A stretch of DNA of 10,031 nucleotides from DAIDKA01 sp035943195 (GTDB lineage Bacteria; Pseudomonadota; Gammaproteobacteria; Steroidobacterales; Steroidobacteraceae). The notes beneath the pieces were generated by a model, which did not search any database, was not told the origin of the DNA, and worked only from the letters and a program-made list of their open reading frames with translations. The stretch spans positions 1-10,031 of the forward strand of contig DASZCK010000288.1 of assembly GCA_035943195.1 (NCBI GenBank), written 5' to 3'. Shown here piece after piece: positions 6,643 to 10,031 of this stretch. Made by a program: the position numbers and the translations under genes. How positions within the stretch are numbered: the stretch's first letter is position 1; every line of letters starts with the position of its first letter.

Positions 6643-7812
6643 TCAGTGCCGTCGTGGCCGTTCTTCATGCCCGATGAGCTTGATCCAGATGCTGTCGAAT
6701 TGTTCCGCCACCGCTCCGTCGAGCGCCATGGAGGCGCGAACCGTGCCGTCGGAAACCTTGCCATGCTCGTGCAGCACCGCCAGCGCTCCGAGCTTGCGGC
6801 CGAAGGCGAGCGAGCGCCCGAGCGGCGAAGGCTCCCCTTCCGGCTGTCCTGCCTGGCGCGGCCGCTGCTCCTCGAGCGCCGTGAGCACCCGCTCGGACAG
6901 TTCCCAGCTCGCGGCGACCCGCTTGGCGACGCTGGCGCATTGGGAGTCGATGAGCGAGGTGATCACCGTCGGATGCGGCGCCTTGCCGTCCAGCAGGGCT
7001 TTGCTCTTATCGATGACGATGCGAAAGACGACGATGGCGCCCAGCCCCATGGTGAGCGCCAACAGCTGGGCCGCGAACGGATCGCCATTTTCCACCTGCG
7101 CGGCATGACTCTCCGCGGCGCTGGCCGAGCGAAAGGTGTGCTCCCAGACAATCTCCGGAAAACGCGGGTAGAAGGTGGCGCCAAGTTTGAACACCGGCTG
7201 CACCAACGCGGTGGCGATCAGCGAATGCAGCCCGTCGGTACCCAGCATGGCGACGGCCCGATCCAGGCTCTCCACCGGATCCTCGCTCACCCGGTACACC
7301 GGACTGTTGGCGACCTTCAGCAGGTTGCCGGCGAGGGCCGGGTCACGCGCGAAGATGTTCGCCAGCTGGTGCTGCGTGCTCTTCTTGTCGTGCACGGCGC
7401 GCAGCAGCTGCGGCAGCATCATCGGCCGGCGCATGATGTACTTGGGATCTGTCGCCAGCTTGTCGAACACCACATCGGCATTTTCGGCGATCAGGCGCAG
7501 TTCGCGCTGCGGTGCCGGCTGGCGCGCAATCTTGCCGAAGGCCAGTTCGTACATGGCGTTGAAGGTCTTCTCGCGGTCGAGGATCTGCGACTCCTGCATG
7601 TCGACCACGGTGGCGGCCGGATCCCAGGGAGGCGGCCGAGTGGGCGCCGCATGCACGCCGGTCGCGGCGGTGTCGACCGCACTGGCCCGCACGGGCGGGT
7701 CAGACACTGCAGTAACGGGACGGCTCCGGCTGCGGACCAGCAGCCACACGCAGGCCACGCCGGCGATGGCCGCCAGCACGAGGAGCAGTCCAATGACCAG
7801 GCTTTGCGCCAT
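6643..7812 (-). CDS. Membrane-anchored HDOD-domain protein
   Basis: The product is 389 residues from an ATG at 7812 with a weak ribosome site. One N-terminal membrane segment (about 5-26, LVIGLLLVLAAIAGVACVWLLV) precedes RSRSR and a Pro/Ala-rich linker to about 70, so the bulk should lie in the cytoplasm. Residues about 115-315 resemble the HDOD domain, a catalytically dead relative of HD phosphohydrolases: MMLPQLLRAV (131-140), IFARDPALAGNLLKVANSPVYR (153-174, typical core) and AVAMLGTDGLHSLI (186-199). HDOD proteins act as signalling scaffolds and are often tied to c-di-GMP or two-component networks, although the family as a whole lacks an agreed activity. No GGDEF, EAL or receiver domain is fused here. 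It is divergent from ldcA across a 113-nt gap, and the Gly/His-rich gene follows 204 nt downstream. The domain call is firm; the role is unknown. Confidence 0.85.
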   Translation of the reverse strand: MAQSLVIGLLLVLAAIAGVACVWLLVRSRSRPVTAVSDPPVRASAVDTAATGVHAAPTRPPPWDPAATVVDMQESQILDREKTFNAMYELAFGKIARQPAPQRELRLIAENADVVFDKLATDPKYIMRRPMMLPQLLRAVHDKKSTQHQLANIFARDPALAGNLLKVANSPVYRVSEDPVESLDRAVAMLGTDGLHSLIATALVQPVFKLGATFYPRFPEIVWEHTFRSASAAESHAAQVENGDPFAAQLLALTMGLGAIVVFRIVIDKSKALLDGKAPHPTVITSLIDSQCASVAKRVAASWELSERVLTALEEQRPRQAGQPEGEPSPLGRSLAFGRKLGALAVLHEHGKVSDGTVRASMALDGAVAEQFDSIWIKLIGHEERPRRH

Positions 7813-7925
7813 TCACACTTGCCATGCCGTCATCTGCAACGGCCCCGCGATAACTGCCTTGATTCTGCCATATATAAAACTGCCGGGTAGAATGGCTGAT
7901 CCTGGTCACGGTTGAAGTCCAAGCC
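7813..7925. promoter_or_regulatory. Divergent intergenic region between the HDOD gene and ldcA
   Basis: Both flanking genes should be driven from these 113 nt. An A/T island (TATATAAAA, 7871-7879) stands out from the GC-rich surroundings and could serve either strand. On the plus strand TTGATT (7859-7864) and TAGAAT (7888-7893) look like promoter boxes but are 23 nt apart, too far for one sigma-70 promoter. I cannot fix a start site. Confidence 0.3.
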
Positions 7926-8855
7926 ATGCAGCAGCTGCCGCTCCTCGCCCCGGGTGATGTCGTCGACGTCGTCGCCCCGGGCTTCCGCTGTACGCCGGAG
8001 CAGTTGGCAGGAGGAATCGCATTCCTGGAGCGGCGCGGGCTGGTGCCGCGTGTCCCGGCCGATCTCTTCGGCGAGGATCTGCTGTGTGCCAATTCCGATG
8101 CCCGGCGCTTCGCGCAGCTGCGCAAGGCGCTCTTCGCCCGTGACTCCCGCGCCATCTGGTGTGTTCGCGGCGGCTACGGTGCCATCCGCATCATCGAGCG
8201 CCTGCAGGCCCTGACGCCGCCGCGCAAGCCCAAGCTTTTCATCGGCTACAGCGACGCCACCACCGTGCACCAGCTGCTGAACCTGTTCTGGGGCTGGCCC
8301 TCACTGCACGGCCCGCTGCTGGATCGGCTCGGCACGGCCGAGATCCGCGACGAGGAGCGGCTCGAACTGGACGCGGTACTGTTGGGCGGGGTGCCGCTCA
8401 CGACTTTCGCCAACCTCACGCCGCTCAACGCGGCCGCCCGACGCCGGCAGCACGTTGTCAGTCGCCTCACCGGCGGCAACCTCACCGTCCTGCAAAGCAC
8501 CCTGGGCACGACGCTGCAGCGGCGCCCGGCCGGCATCCTCGTTCTCGAGGACATCGCCGAACGTGGCTATCGCATCGATCGTATCCTCGAACAGCTGCGC
8601 CAGGCGGGGTTCCTGCGCAATCTCAAGGCCATCGTGCTGGGCACCTTCCTTGGCGGCGCCGAAGCCGATGGCGGGAACCTGGGACCTGCGGTGCTCGAGC
8701 GCTTCGCGCGGACCTTGTCGATCCCGGTGCTGGCCGGAATGGATGCCGGGCATGGGCCCTACCAGCGTCCCGTCTTTCTGCATACGCGCGCCGAGCTGCA
8801 ATGCGGTCCTGACGCCCGGCTCAGCGTGCACACGCCGTCGTTCGTGAAGCGATGA
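7926..8855 (+). CDS. ldcA: LD-carboxypeptidase (muramoyltetrapeptide carboxypeptidase, family S66)
   Basis: The product is 309 residues, the usual length of the family. It removes the terminal D-alanine from murein tetrapeptides in the cytoplasm, a step in peptidoglycan recycling. The S66 catalytic triad can be placed: S109 in FIGYSDAT, E208 in LVLEDIAE and H275 in GMDAGHGP. Other conserved parts are LAPGDVVDVVAP at the N-terminus, the RGGYG motif (81-85) with the preceding IWCV, LHGP (127-130) and GGNLTVL (183-189). No signal peptide is present, in agreement with a cytoplasmic enzyme. A weak GAAG lies about nine bases before the ATG. The stop codon overlaps the trmB start (ATGA at 8852-8855), so the two are translationally coupled. 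Confidence 0.95.
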   Translation: MQQLPLLAPGDVVDVVAPGFRCTPEQLAGGIAFLERRGLVPRVPADLFGEDLLCANSDARRFAQLRKALFARDSRAIWCVRGGYGAIRIIERLQALTPPRKPKLFIGYSDATTVHQLLNLFWGWPSLHGPLLDRLGTAEIRDEERLELDAVLLGGVPLTTFANLTPLNAAARRRQHVVSRLTGGNLTVLQSTLGTTLQRRPAGILVLEDIAERGYRIDRILEQLRQAGFLRNLKAIVLGTFLGGAEADGGNLGPAVLERFARTLSIPVLAGMDAGHGPYQRPVFLHTRAELQCGPDARLSVHTPSFVKR

Positions 8856-9538
8856 ATGTCCAGACCCACCCGCGCGGCGTGCGCTCCTTCGTATTGCGCG
8901 CGGGGCGCATGACCGATGGCCAGCAGCGTGCGCTCGACACGCTGTGGCCGCGCTTCGGTCTTGAGTACGCCGCCGGTGTCTGCGACCTGGACGCACTGTT
9001 CGGACGCGCCGCACCCCGGGTGGCGGAGATCGGCTTCGGCAACGGTGCCAATCTGATCCAGATGGCCGCGCAGCGCCCTGACACCGATTTTCTGGGGATT
9101 GAAGTTCACCGCCCGGGCGTGGGCCGCGTGCTCATGGAGGTCGAGCGTCTGGGCCTGCACAACGTACGGGTCAGCAATCACGACGCCGTCGAAGTGCTCG
9201 GTGAACAGTTGCCGCCGGCCTGCCTGGATGAGGTGCTGATCCTGTTCCCGGATCCCTGGCACAAGAAACGCCACCACAAGCGACGACTGCTGAATGCAGG
9301 GTTCGTGGCCCTCTTGGCGAGCCGCCTGAAGAGCGGTGGCCTGCTGCGGGCCGCCACTGACTGGGAGCCCTACGCAGTCGCCATGCTCGAAGTGCTCGCG
9401 GGCTGCGCCCTACTGGAAAATACCGCTGCCGACGCTGGGTACGTGCCGCGCCCTGACTCCCGCCAGCCCACCCGCTTCGAAAGTCGCGGCGCGCGCCTCG
9501 GCCACGGGGTCCGGGACCTGGCCTTCAGGCGCCGCTAA
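8852..9538 (+). CDS. trmB: tRNA (guanine-N7-)-methyltransferase
   Basis: The product is 228 residues, full length. It uses S-adenosylmethionine to make m7G at position 46 of the variable loop of tRNAs. Diagnostic motifs occur in order: RSFVLRAGRMT (11-21), SAM motif EIGFGNG (59-65), FLGIEVHRPGVG (80-91), the catalytic segment LFPDPWHKKRHHKRR (131-145), ATDWEPYA (168-175) and TRFESRGARLGHGVRDL (207-223). The start ATG lies within the ldcA stop overlap, and no separate promoter is needed. The stop codon TAA (9536-9538) overlaps the stop codon TAG of the converging MarC gene. Confidence 0.97.
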   Translation: MNVQTHPRGVRSFVLRAGRMTDGQQRALDTLWPRFGLEYAAGVCDLDALFGRAAPRVAEIGFGNGANLIQMAAQRPDTDFLGIEVHRPGVGRVLMEVERLGLHNVRVSNHDAVEVLGEQLPPACLDEVLILFPDPWHKKRHHKRRLLNAGFVALLASRLKSGGLLRAATDWEPYAVAMLEVLAGCALLENTAADAGYVPRPDSRQPTRFESRGARLGHGVRDLAFRRR

Positions 9539-10031
9539 AAACTGGCGCGGATGCCGTCCAGGACGAACTGCACGGCCAGCGCCCCCAGCACCACGCCGAA
9601 CAGGCGATTGGCCACATTGGTGCCCGTGACACCCATGGTGCGCATCAACGGCACCGCGACCAGCATCACCAGCAGGGTGATGAGCAGTACCAGGGCCACG
9701 CACGCCGCCATCGCGGCGAACTGCAGCGGATGGGCGGTGATCGGCAGCGGGCCGAACCACAACAGGATGGTGACCAGCGCTCCAGGCCCCGATATGAGTG
9801 GAAACGCCAGTGGAAACACCGAGACGTCCGCGCGCCGGCGGCTCTCGGCCTGCTCATCGGTGGAAGTGCGGGTCCCGGACTCGCGGGCGAATACCATCTC
9901 CAGCGCAATCAGGAACAGCAGCAGGCCGCCGAAGATGCGAAACGCCTGGATGCTGATACCCATGGCCGCCAGAAACGGGGTGCCGATGAGGGAAAACAGC
10001 AACAGGATCAACGCCGAGATCGACACCGCCT
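9535..10031 (-). CDS. MarC-family integral membrane protein, N-terminus beyond right edge
   Basis: 164 residues are visible, ending at TAG (9535-9537). A GTG at 10026 could be read as a start, but it aligns with the middle of the family, where members continue 'ALILLLFxLxG' after a first membrane helix, so the true start lies outside. Family marks are FRIFGGLLLFLIALEMVF, followed by a charged cytoplasmic loop (RESGTRTSTDEQAESRRR), then VFPLAFPLISGPGALVTIL, and two further hydrophobic helices before LFGVVLGALAVQFVLDGI. Full-length members have about 200 residues and six helices. The family is named after the E. coli mar locus, but a role in drug resistance was not upheld and function is unknown. 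It converges on trmB with a four-base overlap of the two genes. Confidence 0.92.
   Translation of the reverse strand, partial: AVSISALILLLFSLIGTPFLAAMGISIQAFRIFGGLLLFLIALEMVFARESGTRTSTDEQAESRRRADVSVFPLAFPLISGPGALVTILLWFGPLPITAHPLQFAAMAACVALVLLITLLVMLVAVPLMRTMGVTGTNVANRLFGVVLGALAVQFVLDGIRASF

Noticed and set aside
6544..7890. 448-codon open frame on the plus strand over the HDOD gene
   Set aside because: It is antisense to a clear HDOD protein, shows no motif, and spans both the intergenic leader and the divergent promoter region.
8301..9014. 237-codon minus-strand open frame across ldcA and trmB
   Set aside because: It crosses the boundary of two well-supported plus-strand genes and has no family resemblance.
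10024..10026. GTG as the start of the MarC-family gene
   Set aside because: It has no ribosome site within the window and falls inside the conserved protein; the frame stays open to the edge and the first membrane helix of the family is missing.

Overview
The window is high-GC and densely coded, with short intergenic gaps. It reads like the chromosome of a Gram-negative proteobacterium, most likely a high-GC gammaproteobacterium of the Xanthomonadales/Nevskiales/Steroidobacter sort. This rests on an outer-membrane TonB-dependent receptor with a 'SITVSARKR' TonB-box region, a tandem GGDEF-EAL protein, a DUF3237 protein, an HDOD protein, LdcA, TrmB and MarC. The taxonomic guess is inference from gene content and codon bias, not from a marker gene. 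I see no rRNA, tRNA, CRISPR array, insertion sequence or phage gene.

Layout from left to right: (1) minus strand, 1-3839: a membrane-bound GGDEF-EAL cyclic-di-GMP protein (TTG start at 3839), followed 14 nt after its stop by a TonB-dependent receptor that runs off the left edge. The two look co-transcribed. (2) plus strand, 3966-4421: a DUF3237/UPF0311 protein, divergent from the GGDEF-EAL gene. (3) minus strand, 4428-5357: a secreted CsgG-like protein with a C-terminal SH3-like domain. (4) 5415-5446: a strong hairpin terminator serving the next gene upstream on the minus strand, 5500-6438, which encodes a secreted Gly/His/Tyr-rich protein with a six-residue histidine periodicity. (5) minus strand, 6643-7812: a membrane-anchored HDOD-domain protein. 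(6) plus strand, 7926-9538: ldcA and trmB, overlapping by ATGA. (7) minus strand, 9535-right edge: a MarC-family membrane protein lacking its N-terminus, whose stop codon overlaps the trmB stop codon.

Functionally the window mixes housekeeping (murein tripeptide recycling by LdcA, tRNA m7G46 by TrmB) with envelope and signalling genes. The parts that merit attention are the receptor/c-di-GMP pair, the CsgG-SH3 protein beside a secreted Gly/His-rich repeat protein, and the leader of that repeat gene. I do not see a clear new defence or mobile system. The long plus-strand open frames inside 577-1176, 1728-3566 and 6544-7890 are antisense shadows of the real minus-strand genes.
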